From Allomesorhizobium camelthorni (lineage in GTDB: Bacteria; Pseudomonadota; Alphaproteobacteria; Rhizobiales; Rhizobiaceae): a DNA stretch of 64,000 nt. Where the stretch lies: the NCBI RefSeq assembly GCF_011045125.1, contig NZ_JAAKZF010000006.1:1-64000 (forward strand), given 5' to 3'. The notes below the pieces were generated by a model. It was not told the origin of the DNA and searched no databases. It saw nothing but the letters and a program-made list of their open reading frames with translations. Positions 1-10,946 of the stretch are shown here, piece after piece. Numbering within the stretch: position 1 is the first letter of the stretch; each line of letters begins with the position of its first letter. The position numbers were made by a program, and so were the translations under genes.

Positions 1-3
1 ATC

Positions 4-22
4 ACCTGAATCTCAACACACC
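4..22. repeat. Edge of a palindromic intergenic repeat (second copy at 26870-27008)
   Basis: These 19 bases are identical to 26991-27009, the right-hand arm of a longer inverted-repeat element seen in full at 26870-27008. The rest of this copy would lie before the window. It marks the family as dispersed and intergenic. Confidence 0.6.
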
Positions 23-166
23 TCAGGCGATGCCGCGGCGTTTTTGGCCGGCTCCGCAAAAGCGCGCATCGAATGGCTTTATTGAGCCATCGCACCGCTT
101 GACAGGCCATGCCGAACCCCTTAATCCCACGCCCAACGACGCCGCACTCTGTTGCAGCGTCAGTGC

Positions 167-243
167 GCGGGTGTAGCTCAGTCGGTTAGAGTGCCGGCCT
201 GTCACGCCGGAGGTCGCGGGTTCGAGCCCCGTCACTCGCGCCA
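167..243 (+). tRNA. tRNA-Asp (anticodon GTC)
   Basis: A complete cloverleaf can be drawn. The acceptor stem GCGGGTG pairs with CACTCGC through one G-U pair. The D arm carries AGCTCAGTCGGTTAGAG, the anticodon loop reads CTGTCAC with anticodon GTC, and the T arm contains GGTTCGAGCC. The discriminator base is G and the 3' CCA is encoded. GTC decodes GAC/GAU, giving aspartate. In Rhizobiales a tRNA-Asp is common beside the hupB/lon region. Confidence 0.96.
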
Positions 244-275
244 TCTATTCAATCACTTAATTCAGGTGGTTCATG

Positions 276-315
276 AAAGCTCCGAACGGCTCGCCGGCCG
301 TTCGGAGCTTTTATC
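276..315 (+). terminator. Intrinsic terminator after tRNA-Asp
   Basis: A perfect 15-bp stem (276-290 with 297-311) closes a 6-base loop and is followed by TTTTAT. It lies 33 bases after the tRNA CCA end and is the likely terminator of the tRNA transcript. It could also stop transcripts arriving from the opposite strand. Confidence 0.8.
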
Positions 316-424
316 GTATTGCGGACATCTGTAACCGGGTAGCCCGCGGTCGGAGTTGGGCCGAGCACGTTCGACTGCGTTCAGCCGGAACTCCGCGCGG
401 CCCCATCCGCGGATGGGCCAGGCC

Positions 425-949
425 CTACGCCGTCGGCTCGTTTAACCCGCTTCTTTGTTGCGCGTTCCAGAACCACAACCCGAGCACTGCGCCGAAGAAG
501 AAGGTGTGGGCGATGAACTGCACCACCGGATTTGCATCCAGGAACCACGGGAATATCGTCGGCGCGATCACGTAGAAATTCACGAGCCACAGGGCCAGTC
601 CGTAAATCCAGCCGACGCCGATCAAGGCGGCCGCGCCTCGCAGCATTGTCGCAATCGCCCCGAATATGAGCCCGTATATGATGGCGAGCACAAGATGGAC
701 GACAACGCCGGCAAACCCCGCCGTCCAAAGCGAGTAGCCGGGGTCAAGGGCCTGCGAACCAAGAGCGATGGCGCCGATCATGCGCAGGGGCATGAAGAAC
801 GCGCCGGCTCCCATCATGAACGCGCTCACCAGCATTTCGAAAACGGCAAACACAATACCTGCGACGACGCCCGCTACCAGGCCTTGCTGGAAACCCCATT
901 TGATGTCGCCTTGCGTCACCGGCGTGTGGAAGTATTCGCGGTAAGCCAT
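425..949 (-). CDS. Hypothetical multi-pass membrane protein
   Basis: This 174-residue protein has about four hydrophobic segments (roughly residues 20-45, 55-75, 80-105 and 115-140), with a final one before the C-terminal tail. I do not recognise a named family or catalytic motif. The start at 949 is chosen because GGAGGAGG lies just upstream of an ATG encoding MAYREYF; the open frame continues further upstream but has no good ribosome site and shows no hydrophobic pattern. It is a single gene, convergent with the tRNA terminator. Function unknown, probably inner membrane. Confidence 0.75.
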   Translation of the reverse strand: MAYREYFHTPVTQGDIKWGFQQGLVAGVVAGIVFAVFEMLVSAFMMGAGAFFMPLRMIGAIALGSQALDPGYSLWTAGFAGVVVHLVLAIIYGLIFGAIATMLRGAAALIGVGWIYGLALWLVNFYVIAPTIFPWFLDANPVVQFIAHTFFFGAVLGLWFWNAQQRSGLNEPTA

Positions 950-1149
950 GGCATGCCTCCTCCTGTTGGAGTGCAACTTCGGTGAACAGGGAACGCGGCG
1001 GCGTGTCGGCCGTTCCAGGGCTTCAGTTGGTTTCACGGTGATTTGAACAGGGTTCAGGCGCGCCCTGCGGCTCCGCCCTTGCCCCGCCGGAACAATCGGC
1101 CCCGCGGCGGGTTTGGTGGGCAGTCCAGATCCAGAGAGGGAATGCCAAA

Positions 1150-1398
1150 ATGCGTAACATGTTGATCGCCGTGGCCGCGATGGCCGCATTGACCGCGTGC
1201 AGCCAGACTGAAAAGGGCGCCGTGATCGGCGGAGCGACCGGAGCAATAATCGGCGGCGCCGCGAGCGGCGATGCCGGCGGAGCGGTGGTGGGAGGCGGTA
1301 TCGGCGCGGTCGCCGGCGCGCTGATCGGCAACGCCAGCGAACCCGGCAAATGCTATTACCGCGACCGCTACGGCCGCCGCTTCATCGCCGATTGCTGA
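1150..1398 (+). CDS. Small glycine-zipper lipoprotein
   Basis: The 82-residue product starts with a lipoprotein signal ending in the lipobox LTAC, so Cys17 is the likely lipidation site. Residues 24-62 form two glycine-zipper segments (GAVIGGATGAIIGG and GAVVGGGIGAVAGALIG) of the YMGG/Glycine-zipper-2TM type found in outer-membrane lipoproteins such as SlyB and OsmB-like proteins. The short tail holds one more Cys pair and a basic stretch. It probably sits at the inner face of the outer membrane as an envelope-stress protein; the exact role is unknown. Confidence 0.85.
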   Translation: MRNMLIAVAAMAALTACSQTEKGAVIGGATGAIIGGAASGDAGGAVVGGGIGAVAGALIGNASEPGKCYYRDRYGRRFIADC

Positions 1399-1596
1399 GC
1401 TTGCATAGGCGCGGCGGTTAGCGACGGCTTCCACCCTTACCGTCGGCGTGATTTGGAAAAGGCAGCAGGATGGAAACGCCTCCGGTGCAGGGAATAAAAA
1501 CGTCGCAATCCCCGTTTATTTGAGGCGTTCCGGCCTTCAGCGTATCATGGTGGGCTGGTCTCGCATCGCATTCGCAACCCCGCAGGGAGGACTAAG

Positions 1597-1836
1597 ATGC
1601 TACGTTCCATTTCACTTGCTCTTCTGCTGACGATCGCGCCGGCGAGCGCGTTCGCCAATTCCTGTCCGACGCAAATGGCCGCAATCGACGCGGCCTTGCC
1701 GACCGCCTCTCTTTCGGAAGCGGACATGACCAAGGTCAAGGAATTGCGCAAGCAGGGCGAAGACCTGCACAATGCCGGCGACCATGCCGGTTCGCTGGCA
1801 GCGCTCGGCGAAGCAAAGAAAATGCTCGGAATCTAG
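1597..1836 (+). CDS. Small secreted protein of unknown function
   Basis: This encodes 79 residues with a clear Sec signal peptide (cleavage likely after ASAFA, near residue 20) and an acidic, mostly helical mature part containing one Cys. A strong ribosome site, AGGGAGGA, lies 6 bases before the ATG. The mature part resembles small periplasmic helical-hairpin proteins conserved in Rhizobiales, but I cannot name a family. It is a monocistronic gene followed by a palindromic repeat. Confidence 0.8.
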   Translation: MLRSISLALLLTIAPASAFANSCPTQMAAIDAALPTASLSEADMTKVKELRKQGEDLHNAGDHAGSLAALGEAKKMLGI

Positions 1837-1837
1837 A

Positions 1838-1940
1838 GCATCGTGCCGAAAAGTGGATGCCGGTTTTCGGCAAAAACGATGCGAAAACAAAAAAGCTAGA
1901 GCGAGATGCCCGATTCCGAAATCGGGCGGCTTGCTCTAGC
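1838..1940. repeat. Rhizobiales-type palindromic intergenic repeat
   Basis: Two hairpins lie in tandem. The first pairs GCATCGT (1838-1844) with ACGATGC (1876-1882) and, inside it, GCCGAAAA (1845-1852) with TTTTCGGC (1864-1871). The second pairs GCCCGATT (1908-1915) with AATCGGGC (1920-1927), flanked by AGAGC/GCTCT. The wording GTGCCGAAAAGTGG is, from memory, a very common dispersed repeat in rhizobial chromosomes. It begins at the stop codon of the preceding gene. Confidence 0.75.
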
Positions 1941-1960
1941 CGGCGACGCTAGGGGCCCTA

Positions 1961-1989
1961 AAAGAAAAGCCGGGGCGAACCCGGCTTTT
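1961..1989 (-). terminator. Intrinsic terminator of hupB
   Basis: AAAAGCCGGG (1965-1974) pairs perfectly with CCCGGCTTTT (1980-1989) across a 5-base loop. On the minus strand it is followed by CTTT, giving a mixed U-rich tract. It lies 26 bases after the hupB stop. Confidence 0.85.
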
Positions 1990-2015
1990 CGGACTGCAAC
2001 TTGATCGCAATGATA

Positions 2016-2288
2016 TCAGTTGACGGCGTCCTTGAGGCCCTTGCCGGCCGAGAATTTCGGCACGGTGCGGGCGGGAATCTTCACTTCGGCGCCGGTCTGC
2101 GGATTGCGGCCGGTCGAAGCAGCGCGTTTTGACACGGTGAAATTTCCGAAGCCGACGAGGCGGACATCGCCGCCCTTCTTGAGTTCGCCGGTGATCACGG
2201 AAAATACCGCTTCAACGGCAGACTGCGCGTCGCCCTTGGAAAGATTGGCCGACTCGGCGACGGCAGACACTAGTTCGTTCTTGTTCAT
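2016..2288 (-). CDS. hupB: DNA-binding protein HU
   Basis: The 90-residue protein is full length for HU and collinear with the family. It opens with MNKNELV, has the dimer core, and carries the beta-arm region with the signature GFGNF followed by RxGRNPQTG. HU bends and compacts DNA as a small abundant nucleoid protein. The ATG at 2288 is preceded by GGAAGGAAA; an upstream in-frame start would add an unrelated hydrophobic stretch. The gene follows lon in the same orientation, but a terminator (2429-2455) separates them, so hupB probably has its own promoter. Confidence 0.97.
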   Translation of the reverse strand: MNKNELVSAVAESANLSKGDAQSAVEAVFSVITGELKKGGDVRLVGFGNFTVSKRAASTGRNPQTGAEVKIPARTVPKFSAGKGLKDAVN

Positions 2289-2428
2289 AAAAATTTCCTT
2301 CCATGAGAAAACCGGGACAAACGACTCGACCGGCAGGAAACGGACTGTAGAAAGAACTGTTCCTCCAACCAAGCGGGAATCTCACCAAAAACCAAGAAAA
2401 AGCGCGGAATTCCGGGGTTTTTCACACG

Positions 2429-2455
2429 AAAAAGCCGGGCGCGAAGCCCGGCTTT
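2429..2455 (-). terminator. Intrinsic terminator of lon
   Basis: AAAGCCGGGC (2431-2440) pairs with GCCCGGCTTT (2446-2455) over a 5-base loop. Read on the minus strand it ends in TTTTT. It lies 30 bases after the lon stop and separates lon from hupB. Confidence 0.88.
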
Positions 2456-2485
2456 CAGGTTGCAGTGCACAATCGGCGGTTTTAC

Positions 2486-4900
<2,415 letters not shown>

Positions 4901-5180
4901 TGTCCAACCTTTCATGTCGCGGCCGCACATTGGCCAACCGCGAATCTCATATTAACGGCCGCGAACCGATCCGCCTATACGCCGAATGGCTACGGAAAGT
5001 TCAGCACGGAATTCAGCCCCGGCCCGACAATTGGTTAGTTGGCGTCCGGTTGCGCAAAGATCAAGAGCGAACAAGAATCCGTGCACCAGCCTTGCAATTT
5101 TGACGCCCTTGTTTTCATGCTTGCGGCGCCGACAGTTCTTTTTCGCTGGGCTGTGGTGAAAGTGTGACCGGAAGACTGCC

Positions 5181-6494
5181 ATGACCGTTGATCGACGCTC
5201 TATTCTGACCGGCGGCGCCCTGCTTGCGCTGGCCGGCGCGGCGACAGCCGCCGGAACGGCCGAAGCCACCGCTCGTGCTGAAGTCAAGGCCGTCCCGAAG
5301 GAGTTGAAGAAAACCGCTGTCTACGTGCCCGGCTATTTTCCGGATCACGCCTTCGCCAACGGCAAGCCGCTCGCCAGCAATCGGCGCTTCAACCGCGCCA
5401 TCACCGGCCAGGCGATCTACAAGATGCTGACGCGGGTCGGATTCGACGGCTCGATAAAGCAGACGCTGCTGCCGGTCGCCGCACACGATGTCGAGGTCGC
5501 GCCGGACCGCTCGATCGGCGTCCTCTGCTCTATGGACGGCGAGCAGCACACCGCCTTCGACCCGGAGACGCTGGAGCTTGCGGCCATCGGCCCTTCGCTC
5601 GGCGACGGCTGGCACGGCGGCGGACACGCCATCTATCTCGACGGCGGGAAAACGGTGATCCTCTCCGAGCGCGCGCCTTCGGTACCTTACCAGGGCAAGC
5701 TCGAAAGACATTACGGACGGCTTACGGTGCGCGATCCCAAGACGCTGCAAATCACTGAGGCCTATTCGACGCACGGCATCGATCCGCACGACATCCGGCT
5801 GACGGCCGACGGCAAATACATCGTCGCGGCAAATTATGGCTCGACGATTTCTGCCAAGACCGGCAAGTACACCATCCCGCGCGGCGTCGTGCAGGCGTCG
5901 ATCACGGTGGTGGAAGTATCGAGCGGCAAGCTGGTCGACAAGCGCATCACCGGCCGGGACGAGACGGAGTTGCGCCACCTTGCGGCCGGACGGCTGGACC
6001 GCATCTTCGCCATCCAGGCACGCTACGGCAGCGACCGCGACGATGCACGCCAGCTCAGGGGCGAAGACGTCGCCTATGAGGCCGACGTCACGACGGACCC
6101 CGGCTACAACTACATGTCGGCAGCCACGTTGAAATACGACGCCTACCGCAACCGGCTCACCAGGATGGGCGACGCGAAGTCGACGAAGCTCATGCGGCAC
6201 GGCCTGTCGATCCGCTACGACGAGCGCCATGACGAGGCGATCGCAACATACCCCACCACGCATCGCGTCATGGTGTTCGACGGCGCAACCGGAGCCGTGT
6301 CGAAAAGCCTCGACACTCGCACGGTCGGCCTGCGCTATCCCGCCGGCGTCACCTTCCTGCCGGATGACAAGCACTATGCCGTCACTGGTCATTGGGAGAA
6401 CATGTTCGTGTTCGAGCGCGGCACCCATCGTCTCGTGCGCGAGCTCTGCCTCTACCCCGTGTTCTTCGGCCACAGCCATATTACGGCGGCGTGA
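5181..6494 (+). CDS. DUF1513-like Tat-exported beta-propeller protein
   Basis: This 437-residue protein begins with a twin-arginine signal (DRRSILTGG followed by an Ala-rich stretch to about residue 30). The mature part has blade-like repeats such as HDIRLTADGKYIVAAN and GVTFLPDDKHYAVTG. The order of motifs (IDPHDI, a long loop, ELRHLA, YGSDRDDAR) resembles DUF1513, a family often found with iron-uptake operons. The role is unknown; a periplasmic cofactor- or ligand-binding propeller is an inference. It lies alone between lon and clpX on the opposite strand. Confidence 0.75.
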   Translation: MTVDRRSILTGGALLALAGAATAAGTAEATARAEVKAVPKELKKTAVYVPGYFPDHAFANGKPLASNRRFNRAITGQAIYKMLTRVGFDGSIKQTLLPVAAHDVEVAPDRSIGVLCSMDGEQHTAFDPETLELAAIGPSLGDGWHGGGHAIYLDGGKTVILSERAPSVPYQGKLERHYGRLTVRDPKTLQITEAYSTHGIDPHDIRLTADGKYIVAANYGSTISAKTGKYTIPRGVVQASITVVEVSSGKLVDKRITGRDETELRHLAAGRLDRIFAIQARYGSDRDDARQLRGEDVAYEADVTTDPGYNYMSAATLKYDAYRNRLTRMGDAKSTKLMRHGLSIRYDERHDEAIATYPTTHRVMVFDGATGAVSKSLDTRTVGLRYPAGVTFLPDDKHYAVTGHWENMFVFERGTHRLVRELCLYPVFFGHSHITAA

Positions 6495-6864
6495 GACCGC
6501 CAGTTGACCTCCCCCTTGCGGCAGGGCAATCGCATGTAATTGGAATGGGACGCTGACGACCCCCTCCCCCTTGCGGGGAGGGATAAAGGGTGGGGGTGGT
6601 GAAGAATGTGCCGTCCTGCAAGCCTGCGGCTCTTCTTTGACAGGAATTGCGGCCCGAACCGCGAGCCGGAAGACATTGTGCACAAATTCCGGCGCCGACC
6701 GCCTGCCTTGTTCCGCCAAATTGCTGGAAAGGCTCACAAATTTCCGTGTCGTCCGGCGGCTGGCGGTCGATTTTATCCCCCGGAAAGGGGTGCCCCTTCC
6801 CCAATGCACACAGCAAAACGGCGCCCCGAAGGCGCCGCTGCAAATCATTGCTTGTGTAGGAAAA
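6495..6864. other. Non-coding spacer with short hairpin repeats
   Basis: About 370 bases without a convincing gene. It holds two copies of CCTCCCCCTTGCGG (about 6510 and 6561). The second forms a perfect hairpin, CCCTCCCC (6562-6569) with GGGGAGGG (6575-6582), a common intergenic repeat style in this group. A second near-palindrome around 6782-6800 (GGAAAGGGGTGCCCCTTCC) and the clpX terminator lie further right. Open frames here have no ribosome site or recognisable product. Confidence 0.6.
6815..6837 (-). terminator. Intrinsic terminator of clpX
   Basis: CGGCGCC (6819-6825) pairs with GGCGCCG (6831-6837) over a 5-base loop, and the minus strand then reads TTTT. It lies 27 bases after the clpX stop. 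Confidence 0.8.
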
Positions 6865-8133
6865 TCAGGCGCTTACGCCCTTCTTCTCCTTTTCGGAGTA
6901 GATGTAGAGCGGCCGGGCGCTGCCGGTCACCACTTCCTCCGAGATCACGACTTCCTGCACGCCTTCCAGCGCCGGAAGCTCGAACATCGTGTCCAGCAAA
7001 ATCGCTTCCATGATGGAACGAAGCCCGCGCGCGCCGGTCTTGCGCTCGATGGCGCGCTTGGCGATCGCCGACAGCGCGTTCTCGTGGAAGGTCAGGTCCA
7101 CATTCTCCATCTCGAACAGCCGCTGGTACTGCTTGACCAGCGCGTTTTTCGGCTCGGTCAGGATCTGGATCAGCGCCGGCTCGTCAAGGTCCTCCAGCGT
7201 CGCCAGGACCGGCAAACGGCCGACGAATTCGGGAATCAGGCCGAATTTCAAGAGATCCTCAGGCTCTACCAGGCGGAAGACCTCGCCGCTGCGCCGGTCT
7301 TCCGGAGAGGCGACGGTGGCGGAGAATCCGATCGAAGTCTTGCGCCCGCGATCCGAGATGATCTTGTCCAGGCCGGCAAATGCGCCGCCGCAGATGAACA
7401 ATATGTTGGCGGTGTCGACCTGGAGGAATTCCTGCTGCGGATGCTTCCTGCCGCCCTGCGGCGGCACGGAGGCGACAGTGCCTTCCATGATCTTCAGGAG
7501 CGCCTGCTGCACGCCTTCGCCCGAGACGTCGCGGGTGATCGAGGGATTGTCGGACTTGCGCGAGATCTTGTCGATCTCGTCGATATAGACGATGCCGCGC
7601 TGCGCCCGCTCGACATTGTAGTCGGCCGACTGCAGAAGCTTCAGGATGATGTTCTCGACGTCCTCGCCGACGTAACCGGCTTCAGTCAGCGTCGTGGCGT
7701 CGGCCATGGTGAAGGGCACGTCGATGATGCGGGCGAGCGTCTGCGCCAGCAGCGTCTTGCCGCAGCCGGTCGGGCCGATCAGAAGGATGTTGGACTTCGC
7801 CAGTTCGACATCGTTGTTCTTCGACGCGTGCGCGAGCCGCTTGTAGTGATTGTGGACGGCGACCGACAGCACGCGCTTGGCGTAGGGCTGGCCTATCACA
7901 TAATCGTCAAGGACCTTCAGTATCTCTTGCGGAGTAGGCACGCCTTCGCGTGACTTCACCATCGAGGTCTTGTTCTCCTCGCGGATGATGTCCATGCACA
8001 GTTCGACGCATTCGTCGCAGATGAATACGGTCGGGCCGGCGATAAGCTTGCGCACTTCGTGCTGGCTCTTGCCGCAGAATGAGCAGTAGAGCGTGTTCTT
8101 GGAGTCGCCGCCCCCGTTGCTGACCTTGCTCAT
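6865..8133 (-). CDS. clpX: ATP-dependent Clp protease ATP-binding subunit ClpX
   Basis: At 422 residues it is full length. The N-terminal zinc finger has four Cys (CSFC near residue 15 and CDECVELC near residue 40). The AAA+ domain has Walker A GPTGCGKT, Walker [10 protein letters not shown], and the IGF-type loop region that docks on ClpP. ClpX unfolds tagged substrates and feeds them to ClpP. The ATG at 8133 has AAAGGA ten bases upstream; a TTG three codons earlier is less likely. clpP lies upstream with 290 bases between, so it may have its own promoter. Confidence 0.98.
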   Translation of the reverse strand: MSKVSNGGGDSKNTLYCSFCGKSQHEVRKLIAGPTVFICDECVELCMDIIREENKTSMVKSREGVPTPQEILKVLDDYVIGQPYAKRVLSVAVHNHYKRLAHASKNNDVELAKSNILLIGPTGCGKTLLAQTLARIIDVPFTMADATTLTEAGYVGEDVENIILKLLQSADYNVERAQRGIVYIDEIDKISRKSDNPSITRDVSGEGVQQALLKIMEGTVASVPPQGGRKHPQQEFLQVDTANILFICGGAFAGLDKIISDRGRKTSIGFSATVASPEDRRSGEVFRLVEPEDLLKFGLIPEFVGRLPVLATLEDLDEPALIQILTEPKNALVKQYQRLFEMENVDLTFHENALSAIAKRAIERKTGARGLRSIMEAILLDTMFELPALEGVQEVVISEEVVTGSARPLYIYSEKEKKGVSA

Positions 8134-8423
8134 CTTTTCCAAGTCCTTTCAGTGCAACCCGGCCGGTCCTCTGGCTGAGCGTCTCCATACCTAATTATCG
8201 CGGGAATACGCCGCTGCCAACCTCTGGCGCCCCGCAACGCACGCTGTACGAACACAAATCAGAAAACGTGATGATGATTCGCGGCGCCCCAGCCTGAAAG
8301 CTAAGCCGCCGAAACTCAACATCGCCTTAACGTAGGTGGCCGTCCCCGCCGAGGGAACAACAAATTGTGTCCGAATTGCCGCAGGGCAATCAAAAACGCG
8401 CCATGATTTCCATCGCCGGGCGA

Positions 8424-9056
8424 TCAGAGGGCCGGCGCGCCTTCGATCAGTTCGCGCGACGTTATCACCTTATCGATCAGCCCAAAGTCCTTCGCTTCGT
8501 CGGCGGTCAGGAAATGATCGCGGTCGAGCGTCCGCTCGATCGTGTCGTAGTCCTTGCCGGTGTGCCTGACATAGACCTCGTTGAGCCGGCGCTTGAGCTT
8601 GATGATGTCCTGCGCGTGGCGCTCGATGTCGGATGCCTGGCCGGAGAAGCCACCCGACGGCTGGTGCACCATGATGCGGGCGTTGGGCGTGGCGAAGCGC
8701 ATATCCTTGTGGCCGGCGCAAAGCAGCAGCGAACCCATCGAGGCCGCCTGGCCGATGCACAGCGTCGACACCGCCGGCTTGATGAACTGCATGGTGTCGT
8801 AGATCGCAAGTCCGCTCGTCACTACGCCGCCGGGCGAATTGATGTAGAGCGAGATTTCCTTCTTCGGGTTCTCGGCCTCGAGGAACAGAAGCTGCGCGCA
8901 CACAAGCGTCGCCATGCCGTCTTCGACCGGACCGGTGATAAAGATGATGCGCTCCTTGAGGAGGCGCGAGAAGATGTCATAGGCGCGCTCGCCACGGTTC
9001 GTCTGCTCGACCACCATCGGCACGAGATTCATGTAGGTTTCGACGGGGTGCCTCAT
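8424..9056 (-). CDS. clpP: ATP-dependent Clp protease proteolytic subunit ClpP
   Basis: This 210-residue serine protease subunit forms the tetradecameric chamber used by ClpX and ClpA. The catalytic Ser is in [11 protein letters not shown] (about residue 107), the His in MVHQPSGG (about residue 132) and the Asp further on, near the [15 protein letters not shown] region. The start has AAGAAGG upstream. The first gene of the clpP-clpX-lon-hupB block, with a possible heat-shock promoter at 9122-9151. Confidence 0.98.
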   Translation of the reverse strand: MRHPVETYMNLVPMVVEQTNRGERAYDIFSRLLKERIIFITGPVEDGMATLVCAQLLFLEAENPKKEISLYINSPGGVVTSGLAIYDTMQFIKPAVSTLCIGQAASMGSLLLCAGHKDMRFATPNARIMVHQPSGGFSGQASDIERHAQDIIKLKRRLNEVYVRHTGKDYDTIERTLDRDHFLTADEAKDFGLIDKVITSRELIEGAPAL

Positions 9057-9121
9057 GGATTAGCCTTCTTTGTAGGATGTCCGCGCCTGCGAGCCGGAAT
9101 CGATCTGAATTGTCCCCTGTT

Positions 9122-9151
9122 AAATAGGATGCCCGCTCGGCCTTGTGCAAG
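9122..9151 (-). promoter_or_regulatory. Possible heat-shock (RpoH) promoter of clpP
   Basis: On the minus strand CCCTTG (core CTTG at 9151-9148) is followed after 19 bases by CCTATTT (9128-9122). The alphaproteobacterial RpoH consensus is CTTG, 17-18 bases, then CYTATNT. Both boxes match, but the spacer is one base longer than usual, so the call is tentative. Confidence 0.4.
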
Positions 9152-9189
9152 GGCGACCTGCGGAGTCTCAATTCAGGATAACGACGCGG

Positions 9190-10293
9190 TTATGCGGCTT
9201 CCGCCCGCAGCCATCTCTTCAAGCCCGGCACGTCGCCGCTTTCAAGCGCCCGCGCCACCCGCCGACCGACCGCCGCGCCGAATTTGTAGCCGTGGCCGGA
9301 GCAGGCGGAAACGACGAGGCATTTGCCGCGCTCGACCGCCAGAAATTTTTCGTCGGCGGTGAACGTGTAGGCACAGGTCACCACCTCGGTCACCTTGTAC
9401 TCGCCGATGCGGGCGATCGGTGGCCGGAAGAGGTCGCGGATCGCCTCGCCCTCGCCTTCGACCGGAAAACGGTTCCAGTCGGCGTCGCTGGTGGGAACCT
9501 TGTGCAGGCCTGAGCCGAACTTCATGCCGGCTCCGCCGGAGGGCGGCACGATGTAGCCGTCGGTCTTGCCGCCGACATCGAGTATGACGGGCGCAGCCTC
9601 CCACGCCGCTTTCAGGTCCGCCGGCGGCTCGACATAGGCGAGCGCCGTTCTGTAGGTTGTGAGATCGGCGCCGAGCCGAGGAAATAACTTGAGCACCCAT
9701 GCGCCGGCCGCGACGATGATCTTGTCCGCCCGCATCTTCTCGCCGGATTCGAGCGCGATCTCGCCATGATCCTCGTCGATCGCGATGACCTTGCTGTTCT
9801 CGTAAATGTTGACGCCATTTTTCCGCAGCCAGCTAGCCAGTCCCGCCGCGATCTTGCGGCAGTGCAGCGCGCCGCCTTCCGGCGAGAAGAAAGCGTAGCG
9901 AAATGTTCCCGGCTCGAGAAACGGCCACCGCGCCGCGGCTTCGCCGGCGTCGAGCATCTCGAGCGGATAGCCGCCTCCGACCAGCCCATCGCGAAACTGC
10001 TCGGCCTCGTCGCCCGCCTCGCGCGAAACGCAGATGAAGCCGCGCGGATCGAGATGGTTCTTGCCGAGATCAGCCCAAAGCTCATCCCATGCGTCATAGG
10101 CTTCGGTGATCAGCCGGCCGTAGCCCGCTGCGGCGCCATAGGCGCGGCGGATGATGCGGTGATGATCGCCGGAAGCTGCGAGCGGGTTGGGGATCGCGCC
10201 CTGTTCGAGCAGCGTCACCTTGTGTCCGCGCTTCGCCAGCGCCCAGGCGGAGGAAAGGCCTGCAATGCCAGCGCCGACGACTGCAACCTTCAC
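9190..10293 (-). CDS. FAD-dependent oxidoreductase of the sarcosine oxidase (MTOX/SoxA-like) type
   Basis: This 367-residue flavoenzyme has the dinucleotide-binding motif VGAGIAGLSSA at its N-terminus and the FAD/substrate domains of the DAO superfamily. Near residue 307 the segment VTCAYTFTADE matches the place where monomeric sarcosine oxidase and N-methyltryptophan oxidase bind FAD covalently through Cys, and that Cys is present. It probably oxidises an N-methylated or secondary amino acid and releases hydrogen peroxide. The true substrate cannot be told from sequence. A peroxiredoxin gene (10434-10901) lies just upstream on the same strand. Confidence 0.85.
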   Translation of the reverse strand: MKVAVVGAGIAGLSSAWALAKRGHKVTLLEQGAIPNPLAASGDHHRIIRRAYGAAAGYGRLITEAYDAWDELWADLGKNHLDPRGFICVSREAGDEAEQFRDGLVGGGYPLEMLDAGEAAARWPFLEPGTFRYAFFSPEGGALHCRKIAAGLASWLRKNGVNIYENSKVIAIDEDHGEIALESGEKMRADKIIVAAGAWVLKLFPRLGADLTTYRTALAYVEPPADLKAAWEAAPVILDVGGKTDGYIVPPSGGAGMKFGSGLHKVPTSDADWNRFPVEGEGEAIRDLFRPPIARIGEYKVTEVVTCAYTFTADEKFLAVERGKCLVVSACSGHGYKFGAAVGRRVARALESGDVPGLKRWLRAEAA

Positions 10294-10433
10294 CCTGTCT
10301 CCCCGCCCGTTGCAGCACGCATCAATTCAAATCGAGGCCGGCAACATAAAGGCTGGCGCCATCTTGGCAACCAGTCAGAATTGATTCACGCCATTGACGA
10401 TGAACGCCGCCGGGAAGAAGCGGTCCCGAGCGA

Positions 10434-10901
10434 TTAGAGCGCGCGCACCGCCTCGAGCACTTCCGCTGCGTGGCCGGGCACCTTCACCTTCGGCCAGATC
10501 CTGGCGATCCTGCCGTCGCGGTCGATCAGGAAGGTGGTGCGCTCGACGCCCATATATTTGCGGCCATACATGCTCTTTTCGGCCCAGACGCCGTAAGCTT
10601 CGATCGCCTTTCGCTCCTCGTCGGCGACCAGATCGACCGAAAGGCCGTGCTTGGCCTTGAATTTGTCATGTTTCTTGGCGCTATCCGGCGACATGCCGAT
10701 GACGACCGCGCCGGCCTTCTCGAAATCCGCCTTGAGCGCCGAGAAGTCGATCGCTTCGGCGGTGCAGCCGCTGGTGTCGTCCTTGGGATAGAAATAGAGG
10801 ACGACCGCCTTGCCCCGCAGGGCCGAGAGCGTCAGCGTTCCGCCGCCATCGCGCGGCAGCTCGAATTGCGGTGCGTCCTGTCCCGGAGAAAGTTCGGTCA
10901 T
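10434..10901 (-). CDS. bcp: Thioredoxin-dependent peroxiredoxin (Bcp/PrxQ)
   Basis: The 155-residue protein is a complete AhpC/TSA-fold PrxQ. It has the segment YFYPKDDTSGCTAE with the peroxidatic Cys, and downstream FLIDRDGRI. The usual resolving Cys five residues later (as in E. coli Bcp) is Ile here, so it may act as a 1-Cys enzyme reduced by a partner. It removes peroxides in the cytosol. The ATG at 10901 has AGGGG upstream; earlier in-frame starts add an implausible tail. It is divergent from the AsmA-like gene 45 bases away. Confidence 0.93.
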   Translation of the reverse strand: MTELSPGQDAPQFELPRDGGGTLTLSALRGKAVVLYFYPKDDTSGCTAEAIDFSALKADFEKAGAVVIGMSPDSAKKHDKFKAKHGLSVDLVADEERKAIEAYGVWAEKSMYGRKYMGVERTTFLIDRDGRIARIWPKVKVPGHAAEVLEAVRAL

Positions 10902-10946
10902 GTCCGTGCCCCTGTTTGATGTCATGCGCGAGCCGACAGGGTTATA

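Noticed and set aside
425-1246. A longer form of the membrane protein starting at 1246
   Set aside because: The added 99 residues are Arg/Pro-rich, overlap the lipoprotein gene and its upstream region on the other strand and lack a ribosome site. GGAGGAGG before the ATG at 949 decides the start.
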